Shown here: positions 17,666 to 25,680 of the stretch, in pieces
How the letters are laid out: every line of letters starts with the position of its first letter
Position numbering within the stretch: position 1 is the stretch's first letter
DNA from: CAYYYP01 sp964475985
Lineage (GTDB): Bacteria > Bdellovibrionota > UBA1018 > CAYHWW01
DNA length: 40,334 bases
Direction: 5' to 3'
Assembly (NCBI GenBank): GCA_964475985.1
Contig: CAYYYP010000034.1
Location: forward strand, 1-40,334
Notes under the pieces: generated by a model
What the model was told of the DNA's origin: nothing
Database searches by the model: none
The model's input: only the letters and a program-made list of their open reading frames with translations
Translations under genes and position numbers: made by a program

Positions 17666-19357
17666 ATGTTTTTATCTTATCGGTCGTTTGTTTTTATTTT
17701 AAGCCTTTTGCTCACTTCACTTCCGATGCTGTCGGGCCCTTTTGCGGCATCCGCCCTCGCTGAAGAGGAGGTTTTTTTATCCGATCCAGGCTCCGCCATT
17801 TTGATTTATCTGACGCTTACGGCCCCGGATGATCAATTTGACACCCTGAGGGAAATCAGGCGCCTGATTGCGGAAATGCCGGGGGAAAAAATTCGTATTT
17901 TAGACGCCGGTGCATCATCACCCCTTCCTCGTCATGCCTACGGGGTGGTGGTTGGGGTGGATCCAGAAATTTTAAGTGCGGCGCTGACCCGGTTGCAGCT
18001 GGTGAAACATATTACGGTGGAGGTCATTCCATCGATGGATCTCACCATGGTGGACATCACGCCAGATCAGACCGTGGCTGGCTTTACCCGGCAACTGAAT
18101 GAGGAGCGCTTCCTGTTAAGGAAAGTAGCTTTGCTTTGGGAGGCGCAGCAGATTTTAAAGGCATCTCTTAGTCTTGCTACGCCTGGGGAAAAGCACGATC
18201 TCACGCAAGCCCTTGCAAATACGATCAGGGATTTAGAGGGGGCATTCAACGGTATTTACGAAACGGCCTACGCGGAGGCGCATGAAAAAGTATTTGTGCC
18301 GGATTTCATTGCCAATCGTGGCGATATAGTTAGCTCTGATTATGTTTATAATCTGGCCCGGGCATTGGTGCCAAATCACCCGCTTTTTCTGCGTTTTGGT
18401 CAGACGTTGGAAGCTGCCGAGCGTAAGGCTTTAAGATTGCTAGCGACGATCGGAACTAAGGAGAGCATTCGGGAAATATTCCTGGCGGCACCGGCCGGGC
18501 AGTATGTAGCTGCTGGATTTATGGCAGACGAAATACCCATGGGTGGAAATTTTTTAGATGCTTGGTTGGGACTACATTCTGACGCCATAACAGAAGCGGA
18601 TTTTATGCCCTTAGAAGTTTATAGGCATAATGCAAGTGAAGAATGGTTTGGATTTCAACAGGGCTTTGTTTTTCGGGAGTTAAACATCGGCGGAAATCAG
18701 AGTCTTTGGCGTCGAGCTAAACATTTAAGTTCACTTTTTCTTGATGATTGGATTCGGTTTAGGCCCCTACCGTTCGTGCTGTTAGGAATGAGTCCAAACG
18801 CCGAAAATGAGAAAACAAAAATTCTTAAATTCATATACGAGAGTGAGATTGTAGTCGCACGGCAGATTGCACGGGAGAATGCCGTAGTGGATTCCCGTCG
18901 TCGTGAAAAGAGCCGGGATTTTGAGTATGTAAGAGGGAACGCGATCCTTACTTCAATGATCTTAACCCTGGCGGAATTTTCGCCAGGTGTATTCCGGAGG
19001 CATTTGCCTTTCGCAGAAACCAATTACTATAATAACATTTTAGATATCTTTATTGAGCTGGTTGGTTCTAGTCATTTGGCGCTCTATAACGAGGGGACTT
19101 ATCACGCGGTACTGGATTCAGCGTTGGGTCTGGTTCGAAAGCTGAAGCGTCCAGGGCATAATTACGGGCCCGCAATAGATCAGAAAATCCTAAATCTTAA
19201 TGATGTGATTTTACGTAAACTCATTGGCGCGTTCTCCTATGCAGGCGAAGGTAACCAGGCGACGAGCAGAATCTGTAATGCATTTTTAACCCCGCGGCCC
19301 CAGGACCTAGCGGATTTGGGAGAGCCGGCCCCAGCCTCCAACAAAAAGTATGATTAG
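17666..19357 (+). CDS. exported protein of unknown function
   Basis: I do not recognise this 563-residue protein. It begins with a signal peptide (hydrophobic about 8-32, ending ASALAEEE), so it is exported. The mature part looks mixed alpha/beta to about residue 150 (for example AILIYLTLTAPDDQFDTL and HITVEVIPSMDLTMVD) and mainly alpha-helical after that. No catalytic motif stands out. Only one Cys is seen, near the C-terminus (SRICNAF). GGAGG four bases before the ATG supports the start. It precedes another exported orphan on the same strand and opens the 16 kb stretch of exported proteins. Confidence 0.55.
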   Translation: MFLSYRSFVFILSLLLTSLPMLSGPFAASALAEEEVFLSDPGSAILIYLTLTAPDDQFDTLREIRRLIAEMPGEKIRILDAGASSPLPRHAYGVVVGVDPEILSAALTRLQLVKHITVEVIPSMDLTMVDITPDQTVAGFTRQLNEERFLLRKVALLWEAQQILKASLSLATPGEKHDLTQALANTIRDLEGAFNGIYETAYAEAHEKVFVPDFIANRGDIVSSDYVYNLARALVPNHPLFLRFGQTLEAAERKALRLLATIGTKESIREIFLAAPAGQYVAAGFMADEIPMGGNFLDAWLGLHSDAITEADFMPLEVYRHNASEEWFGFQQGFVFRELNIGGNQSLWRRAKHLSSLFLDDWIRFRPLPFVLLGMSPNAENEKTKILKFIYESEIVVARQIARENAVVDSRRREKSRDFEYVRGNAILTSMILTLAEFSPGVFRRHLPFAETNYYNNILDIFIELVGSSHLALYNEGTYHAVLDSALGLVRKLKRPGHNYGPAIDQKILNLNDVILRKLIGAFSYAGEGNQATSRICNAFLTPRPQDLADLGEPAPASNKKYD

Positions 19358-19383
19358 TTCGTCCTTGAAATCAATATGAAATT

Positions 19384-19404
19384 GGCCTTTTTCTTTCTAA
19401 GGCC
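19384..19404 (+). terminator. weak hairpin after the exported orphan
   Basis: GGCCTT (19384-19389) and AAGGCC (19399-19404) form a six-base-pair stem around a 9-base pyrimidine loop, 26 bases past the stop. There is no T tract after it. The rest of the 19358-19520 gap shows no convincing promoter. Confidence 0.3.
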
Positions 19405-19520
19405 CTATCCCTCAGAAAATTTTAAGCGCTGATTTTGTCCACGGACCAAAAATGTTGGCTAAACCTTTAAGTGTTACAAATTAAAAGTATTTATGTTACT
19501 TGTTCCTTGTGACTTTACCC

Positions 19521-20705
19521 ATGAATTTTAGGTGCTTTAGCTTTTTGCTATGGGCGTTGTTCCAGCTAGGGACGGGCGCGGCCCACGGGATCGCACGAAT
19601 GCCAAACGAGTTCCCGCATTTTGCAGTCATCAATCAGACATACGAGCCGTTGCATCCTTTGGAAATTCATTTGAATGAGTACATTGAAAAAGAGTGGGCC
19701 GATTTTTTTCTAGCCCGACCGGGGCATAAATTTCGTCTCTCTATTTATCAATTCACGCGCGAAGGAGAAAAGGGATTTCGAGTTAAGATTAATTTCCAAC
19801 ACGAGGCGCTGGGTGAGTTTTGGGATATTATGTACAATTCTCCCACCACAAATCCTGAGGGACTTCTGGATTCCGAGTGGCTTGAAGGTAAAATTAAAAC
19901 TTTATTTGCCAGGTCGTATTTGAGTCCGCAGGTCGCCGAAGCGTTGCAGGAGGTCTTTCCGAATACGGTTGGGGAGGAGATGGAACGCCTGCAAACCGAA
20001 TTTAAAGAAATTGTAGTTCGGGGAAGTGTTAAGCAAGCAGAGGCCGAGATAGATTCCATACTTGCGCAGCTTGAACCCGTGATTTCAGCTTTACGGGAGA
20101 AGGCATTAGAAAAACGGGCGCAAAGCCAATTAGCCGGAAGGACGGGAATTCGGGTTCAGCTTCCGGAGCAGCTAGGCGGCAGCTATCGGGAAACGGCGAA
20201 AAATATTGATGAACAATTGCGCGATAATTTGCGTGAAGCCGAACGCCTTTTGCGCAGGGCCGTACTTACCGCTTTAAAAAATGACCGAAATCTTATGTAC
20301 AGAAGGCCATATGATTCGGTGATTGTTCAACTTGCGGCTCTCACGGGGGCCTTCGTCATGTGGAAAGTCGTTCCTCCGAGTTTTATTGCTGCCTATATCG
20401 CAGCGGTAATGTTGAGTCGGCCGGTGGCTCACTTGATTGCGGGCGGGCCCGACAATGGTTATCACCGCAATCCGTATGTGGCGCAAATCATTCAGCGGCT
20501 TAGTGAAATGGGACTGCAAACTCCAGGGCGCTTCAAGCGCAAGGCATATGCAGATCAATTATTGAGGCAGATCCTCGAAATGAATTCAATTGACTTAAGG
20601 GTTTGTGATTCCGCGCTGGGGTCGGGTTCTTCTGACGAGGGCGCGATGCCTTTAGCGCTGGTAACCTTAGACTTAATAGAAGACCCCAAAAAAGCCCATC
20701 GTTAG
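19521..20705 (+). CDS. exported, membrane-anchored protein of unknown function
   Basis: I do not recognise this 394-residue protein. Starting at ATG 19521 it has a signal peptide (RCFSFLLWALFQLGTGAAHG). An in-frame TTG at 19500 would add seven residues, and neither start has a clear ribosome-binding site. A charged, probably coiled-coil middle (about 150-255, rich in Glu, Gln, Arg and Leu) leads to a hydrophobic pair of segments (VIVQLAALTGAFVMWKVV and FIAAYIAAVMLSRPV, about 265-305) that may anchor it in a membrane. The C-terminal about 90 residues follow the anchor. It ends nine bases from the stop of the convergent 1600-residue gene. Confidence 0.5.
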   Translation: MNFRCFSFLLWALFQLGTGAAHGIARMPNEFPHFAVINQTYEPLHPLEIHLNEYIEKEWADFFLARPGHKFRLSIYQFTREGEKGFRVKINFQHEALGEFWDIMYNSPTTNPEGLLDSEWLEGKIKTLFARSYLSPQVAEALQEVFPNTVGEEMERLQTEFKEIVVRGSVKQAEAEIDSILAQLEPVISALREKALEKRAQSQLAGRTGIRVQLPEQLGGSYRETAKNIDEQLRDNLREAERLLRRAVLTALKNDRNLMYRRPYDSVIVQLAALTGAFVMWKVVPPSFIAAYIAAVMLSRPVAHLIAGGPDNGYHRNPYVAQIIQRLSEMGLQTPGRFKRKAYADQLLRQILEMNSIDLRVCDSALGSGSSDEGAMPLALVTLDLIEDPKKAHR

Positions 20706-20714
20706 ACTAGGGCA

Positions 20715-23700
20715 TTAATTTAACGAAGTTTCTAACGATGTTTTTATGCACTCTGCTTCAGACCGGAGCGGAGAGATTCGGAGGGTTCCGGCGTTTTCCC
20801 AGGCCGCTTCGTGTTCTAAGGGAAATTCCGCCCGCCTTTGCAGAATCGCGTTTAAATTTTCTGAGTTCAGTTGCTGCGCCATTCGGGTGAGGTTTTTTAA
20901 AAGGTTCTTCATGGCTTCGCGGTAGAGCTGATCTCGGAAAGCCAGCATGAGGTTTTCATCCCTAGGTGAACGCCTGCGGCGCAAATTCCAAGCCGGTAAC
21001 AAATCCCGTTCGAGTCGGCTGATTTCCTGAAGGCTTTCCTCGGCGAATCGATTCATTTCTTGCAGGAGATCTGACCACTCTTTTTGACTCGGTCGTTCCC
21101 GCTCTGAACTCACGGTTGTTCCAAACACGCGTTCGACGCCATTGTGATCCACTTCAGCATTTAAAAACTGGCGAAGCGTTTTATCGAAACGTAGTGCACG
21201 CATGGAAATGGGATCAGACTCCATACTCTTTAGTGATTTCTGCCTTCGCAGTTCCGCCTGCCGTGCAACGACTTCTTTCCTGGCGCCAATGGTATTGTGA
21301 AGCACCCCGTACGCTTCGTTCGAGAGACCACGCAGACGCGCTAGCCTTTCAGTTTCACGGATTTCGGCGGCGGTGGGGCCACTGGATTCCTCTACTACTT
21401 CTCGATCAAGCGTGCGCCTGGATTCGCGGGGTTCGGTGTCGGTCGCGGTTTTAGTTTTAGTGTTCGTATTGGTGTTTGAATTTGTATTTGTGGATGTATC
21501 TGTATTTGTACCGGTGACGGTGGTCGTATCCGTAGCAGTACCCGGCTGGGTCGGGGTACTCGTCGCTTGTACAGGGGCCGGCATGACCACGGCAGGCGCA
21601 GCAATTTGCGGTAAAATATCTGACTTCAGCTGGTTGTTCTCAAACGCCTGCATTTCCGCCAAAATTTCTACTCGTTCTGCATCCGTGAGACTGTCGTCAT
21701 CAATTGCGGTACGCAAAAGCATGCCTTGTTGCCGGCGGCCCCATTCATAAAATTCACGGCGCCTGCGTTCTCCACCAATGAAGGCGTAAAGCATGAGGTT
21801 ACGGACGTCTTGGTACCTAGCCTTTTCCGAAACGGGTACACCTCCCGGGAGAACTTGGTTTTTTAGGGATTCTGGCTCACTATTTACCGACGTTGAGTCC
21901 ACGATGGCTTGCTCGTTAGTGGGAAGGGTGATCCCCGTTCTTGCATGAAGTTCATGACTATCTAGGGTGAGGTGACCATCTCCGTTTGAATCCACCAAGG
22001 ATGCACGAACTTCTGCGACCGGACCTCCATAGATTTCATTTATCATCTCGATGGTGAAGTTTGCCGAGGTGCCGCAAGTCGCCGCGAGGTCGCCCGCTTC
22101 ATTTCTAAATCTTGCGAATGGAAAGTAGGGGTTCGTTTCCGTTTGTAGCCTAGTGGTACGGGGGGTTACGCTATGGTCATCTCGGCCGGAATAAACTGAA
22201 GTGCCGGATATGATGCCCGCCAGGTCACTTAGAGAAATTCCCCGACCGGGTTCCGCAACGATGGCGCTAAGGTTGCGACTTAATCTACGGAAACCTGCTT
22301 CTTCGAGCTTGTAGGTAATGGGTCTTAGCCGTTCGGATGGTACGGGTATGTTTTTTCCGTTGCTTACGTGATCGTTTATGATTTCGTAGGACGATCTGTA
22401 TTCAACGCCAGAGACGCCTGGATTATTGACGCGAATGGCGTAATCGCGCCAACGTCTGGTTCTAAGGACTTCGTAGTTTTCTGGATACAATGGTGCCCGT
22501 ACCCCGGATGGGTACACGGCGGTAACCTGGAGGTTAAGTAGTTCTCCGTGATCGGGAGCTACCAGAAGGCCAATGCCTGCGTTATTCAAAATGGTGGGTG
22601 CATTTTCGTGAGTGTTCACGCGGACCGTGCCGTTAACCGATTCCGTGGCGCTGGATGCGGGTACGACTTCAACGGCGCTCTGATTTTCAAAACTGGGGTA
22701 ATCTCCGACGTGATAATAGGTAGGCAAATCGCTTGAGTTTACGGCGGAAACATCAAAACTTGGTTCCGTTGGTGTGCCTGGTGCGTCGGCTGCAACATTA
22801 TGGCTTGGGTTGTTCAAACCAAAAAAAGAGTTGCGGCCGCGACCGCGACCGTTGTCCTGCGCTTCCGATCTTCGCCTTGACCTAGAAGAAGTTCGGCTTG
22901 AAGAATCATAACGTTCATAGCTTTCGGACTCGTTACTACTTTCTTCCGAGCCGCTTTCTGCACTGAAATTCCCCTCCGGTAAGTAACGCCTTAGATTGTA
23001 CGCAAATACTTCTAAACGATTTCGAATTTGCTGATGAATACCCATATCGAATCTTGAATAATCTAAAGAGTGGAGCAAATTTCCCGTAGCGCCGAGGGCG
23101 CCCAAAATTCCTAAGGCCGCGATGGTATTTTTCGCTCTTCTCACCAGCTTGCTGCGGCGGTCCGTGTTGAGTTCCCTAATTTGTGTGCGCCTTTTAGTTT
23201 CGACAAGCTTGCGCCAGTGATTTATGTCACCGTGCGCATGCATTTCATGAATGAGAAATGCAAGGTCAGTTGGGTCGTTGTTTGACAACCGACTTATGTT
23301 TTGCGTAGCGACAAAAAGGGAAGTGACAAGTTCATTTCCTTGGATGGTTCGGGCTTTAGTGAGGCCATTAAATATTCCATCACGAGAAAAATTTCCCGAC
23401 TCTGAAGCTCGTAATAAATTTATATTATTTAGCCCGTGGTTAAATACTTCAGGCAGGGTAAGTAGCACGGCAGCCGCTTCTTCGAGCTTTTCAAAGGAAG
23501 TAGGCTTCGTCCGATGCATGACAAGATTTCTTACGGAACTATAGGCCCGAGTAGTGCAATGTTTAAATTCGGGTGATTGTGCCCAGGACAAAAACCGATC
23601 AGGAGTCATGTCATGCCAAGGTTGCCCGGTAAAGTTGATGTCGATTCGTTGAAGGTCGGCCTCGGCTCGATGGAGAAATGCTCGCAGGTTTTGAACTAGC

Positions 23701-25517
23701 TGTCTCTCGGTGGAGCGACGCCAACTGGCGAGTGCACGCTTCAGCTCCCTTGCGTCATCCTTTGGATGGGGCCGCTGGCGCGTCCGGCCCGCCTGACCCA
23801 AGGGTTTGGGCTTTCTATTTTCCTCAAGGGCTACGCGCGCGCGAATACGCCCTTCTTGGATGAGGGTAGCGGTATCAAACGGATCTGTATTCTCCGTATC
23901 GAAAGTCGCTTGCCGTTCTTCCGCAAAGCGACGGGCTTGTTCCGGCGGAGTTAAAGGAAGGTCACCTTCGGGCTGTGGGGTTCGTAGGTGAAGTGTTGTT
24001 AAAGTTCTTAAGGGTGCGGCAAGTGGGTCAAAGTTTAAGCCCTGTTGCTCAAGCCTAGTGATCGCCCGATGCATATGCGCGCTCCAAAAATCTCTTCTTC
24101 CATTAATAGTTTCTGAGTCTTGAGCTTTAAAGGCGTCAAGACTCATGTACTTGGAGATGTCGACCGGACCCGAAGACTGAGTCGGAACTGGATTCGGACT
24201 TACTGCAGTATGCGATTGCTTACTTAGAAAACCGATTACCGCATGGACATCCAGTGGAGTTATTTCACGACCTAACCATGCGCCGTCCCGGGTAAGTTCT
24301 GGCCTGAGCAACTGAAGGGATCTTTGGGCGTCCCCTAATTCATCTAGGCTCTTGTTATCAATTCTAATGTCGAAAAGATTTGGGTGTAAGGCCGCTTTAA
24401 TCGAATGGACGGCCTCGAGGAACCTTTGTAATGTTTCAGGAGTGTAAAGGAAATTGTGTGGGCCTAGCGGAGTGAAAAAGTCTGCGAGATTCCTCACGCT
24501 GTTTGCCATCTCGTCAATTTTTGCGTTGTCCACTGCGTCCATCAGTGTAGTGAGTTCCAATTCTTGCTGAGCGATGATTTGCCGTTGCACCATCGGCGGA
24601 AAGAGGCTTAATGCGAAACCTTTGCGAACGAAGCGGCTAAGGTGGTCGTGCAGCACGATTCTATTTTTAGGTTCAGGGATCTGATCCGCATGTCTAGCCA
24701 TGTACTCATATACCGGGAGGAGCTCACCATTAAACGATACCGGGGAATCTTCTAAATAGAGCGGACCGATTCTTTCCAGGAGCGGTGGATAATTAAATGC
24801 CCATCGCAAGAAATACCCGGGTTGGCTGAAAATTCCTAACTTCCGAGCATCCGGGTTTTCAAAATAGTGAACAATGCGTTCAACTAATTGTGGGTCTCGT
24901 CTAAGAAGTTCCGGTAGTTCGGTGAATCCGAATTCAGCACTTTGGTTAGTGTCGCCAAACCCACTGTACCAGTTAGAGAAATTTTTTCTGAGTCCGTCGT
25001 TAATAGCTTCGTTAAAGTGCCTGGTGTAATAAGCTCGGTAAGGGCTGCGCAATGGAACTGGCAGGGTAGAAAGTATAGCGTAGAGTTCATTACTTCTTTT
25101 GATGCGCGTCTTACGATCCCTGGGTATAGGCCACCAGTGTTGAAGGAGTGCAGGGTTACGCTGAATGGCACCGATAAATTCCGAGGCATTGGTCAGAGTG
25201 CTTACAACTCCCTCCGGAAGTCGTGAAGCCCTGCGGTGAAATTGCGGGTCATCCCAAGTGGCGTTAGGAACCATGGCTTGCGGATCGACGGTGTGATCGG
25301 ACTGGAAGCGATGAGCTAGCGCAGAGATCACTTGCGATACCGTGGGTGGTGGCAATACCGCTGGCGTAGTCGTTCGGGGGGGAGTGGAAGGCGTACTTGT
25401 GCGCGGAACTCCCTGAGCTAAACGCGCGGAGAACCCTGACACCATGAGAAAACAAAGTAGCACTTTCAGGATGGCCAATGACGGCTTAGGTTTTTGGACG
25501 AAATCATAAAACTTCAC
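20715..25517 (-). CDS. very large exported protein with a possible transglutaminase-like domain
   Basis: The 1600-residue protein starts at GTG and has a signal segment (LAILKVLLCFLMVSGFSA), then a Pro/Thr-rich linker (about 38-58). A long helical N-terminal region runs to about 800, followed by a hydrophobic stretch (AALGILGALGATGNLL, about 802-820) and a Ser/Glu/Arg-rich disordered segment (about 850-896). A mixed strand region comes next (about 920-1080). C1148 (TCGTSANFTIEMI), H1191 (HELHARTG) and D1207 (IVDST) then match the Cys-His-Asp order of transglutaminase-like folds, with the usual 16-residue His-to-Asp step. An EF-hand-like loop DSNGDGHLTLD (from 1176) precedes the His. A Thr-x repeat (about 1326-1361) and a charged helical C-terminus follow. 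Export is well supported. The transglutaminase assignment is inference. Confidence 0.5.
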   Translation of the reverse strand: MKFYDFVQKPKPSLAILKVLLCFLMVSGFSARLAQGVPRTSTPSTPPRTTTPAVLPPPTVSQVISALAHRFQSDHTVDPQAMVPNATWDDPQFHRRASRLPEGVVSTLTNASEFIGAIQRNPALLQHWWPIPRDRKTRIKRSNELYAILSTLPVPLRSPYRAYYTRHFNEAINDGLRKNFSNWYSGFGDTNQSAEFGFTELPELLRRDPQLVERIVHYFENPDARKLGIFSQPGYFLRWAFNYPPLLERIGPLYLEDSPVSFNGELLPVYEYMARHADQIPEPKNRIVLHDHLSRFVRKGFALSLFPPMVQRQIIAQQELELTTLMDAVDNAKIDEMANSVRNLADFFTPLGPHNFLYTPETLQRFLEAVHSIKAALHPNLFDIRIDNKSLDELGDAQRSLQLLRPELTRDGAWLGREITPLDVHAVIGFLSKQSHTAVSPNPVPTQSSGPVDISKYMSLDAFKAQDSETINGRRDFWSAHMHRAITRLEQQGLNFDPLAAPLRTLTTLHLRTPQPEGDLPLTPPEQARRFAEERQATFDTENTDPFDTATLIQEGRIRARVALEENRKPKPLGQAGRTRQRPHPKDDARELKRALASWRRSTERQLVQNLRAFLHRAEADLQRIDINFTGQPWHDMTPDRFLSWAQSPEFKHCTTRAYSSVRNLVMHRTKPTSFEKLEEAAAVLLTLPEVFNHGLNNINLLRASESGNFSRDGIFNGLTKARTIQGNELVTSLFVATQNISRLSNNDPTDLAFLIHEMHAHGDINHWRKLVETKRRTQIRELNTDRRSKLVRRAKNTIAALGILGALGATGNLLHSLDYSRFDMGIHQQIRNRLEVFAYNLRRYLPEGNFSAESGSEESSNESESYERYDSSSRTSSRSRRRSEAQDNGRGRGRNSFFGLNNPSHNVAADAPGTPTEPSFDVSAVNSSDLPTYYHVGDYPSFENQSAVEVVPASSATESVNGTVRVNTHENAPTILNNAGIGLLVAPDHGELLNLQVTAVYPSGVRAPLYPENYEVLRTRRWRDYAIRVNNPGVSGVEYRSSYEIINDHVSNGKNIPVPSERLRPITYKLEEAGFRRLSRNLSAIVAEPGRGISLSDLAGIISGTSVYSGRDDHSVTPRTTRLQTETNPYFPFARFRNEAGDLAATCGTSANFTIEMINEIYGGPVAEVRASLVDSNGDGHLTLDSHELHARTGITLPTNEQAIVDSTSVNSEPESLKNQVLPGGVPVSEKARYQDVRNLMLYAFIGGERRRREFYEWGRRQQGMLLRTAIDDDSLTDAERVEILAEMQAFENNQLKSDILPQIAAPAVVMPAPVQATSTPTQPGTATDTTTVTGTNTDTSTNTNSNTNTNTKTKTATDTEPRESRRTLDREVVEESSGPTAAEIRETERLARLRGLSNEAYGVLHNTIGARKEVVARQAELRRQKSLKSMESDPISMRALRFDKTLRQFLNAEVDHNGVERVFGTTVSSERERPSQKEWSDLLQEMNRFAEESLQEISRLERDLLPAWNLRRRRSPRDENLMLAFRDQLYREAMKNLLKNLTRMAQQLNSENLNAILQRRAEFPLEHEAAWENAGTLRISPLRSEAECIKTSLETSLN
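21434..21542 (-). repeat. Thr-x dipeptide repeat coding for a linker
   Basis: Within the 1600-residue gene about 36 codons alternate Thr with Asn, Asp, Lys, Ser or Gly (for example TNTNSNTNTNTKTKT). The DNA is an imperfect six-base periodic repeat. It probably makes a flexible extracytoplasmic linker between the transglutaminase-like region and the helical C-terminus. Such repeats can change length by slippage. Confidence 0.75.
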
Positions 25518-25631
25518 GATTGTTCTTCGGGGTTTAGGTGAAGAAAACGCAGATGAAATACTTGCCGCGATTTTTCGTGAAAGATATGATGTCGGCAGTA
25601 ATTACCTAGGTTGTTACCGAGAATGAAATCT

Positions 25632-25650
25632 CGTGCACCATCGGCGCACG
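25632..25650 (-). terminator. stable hairpin between two minus-strand genes
   Basis: The arms CGTGCACC (25632-25639) and GGCGCACG (25643-25650) pair over 8 bases with one mismatch or G-U position and a 3-base loop. It lies between the end of the 25681-27690 gene and the start of the 1600-residue gene. The downstream minus strand is only moderately T-rich, so it could end the first message or shape the leader of the second. Confidence 0.4.
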
Positions 25651-25680
25651 GTGAGTTAAATGATACTAAATACCGCGCAC

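Noticed and set aside
21434..21542. Possible CRISPR or structured tandem repeat
   Set aside because: The periodicity is six bases, in frame and protein-coding (Thr-x), with no spacers.
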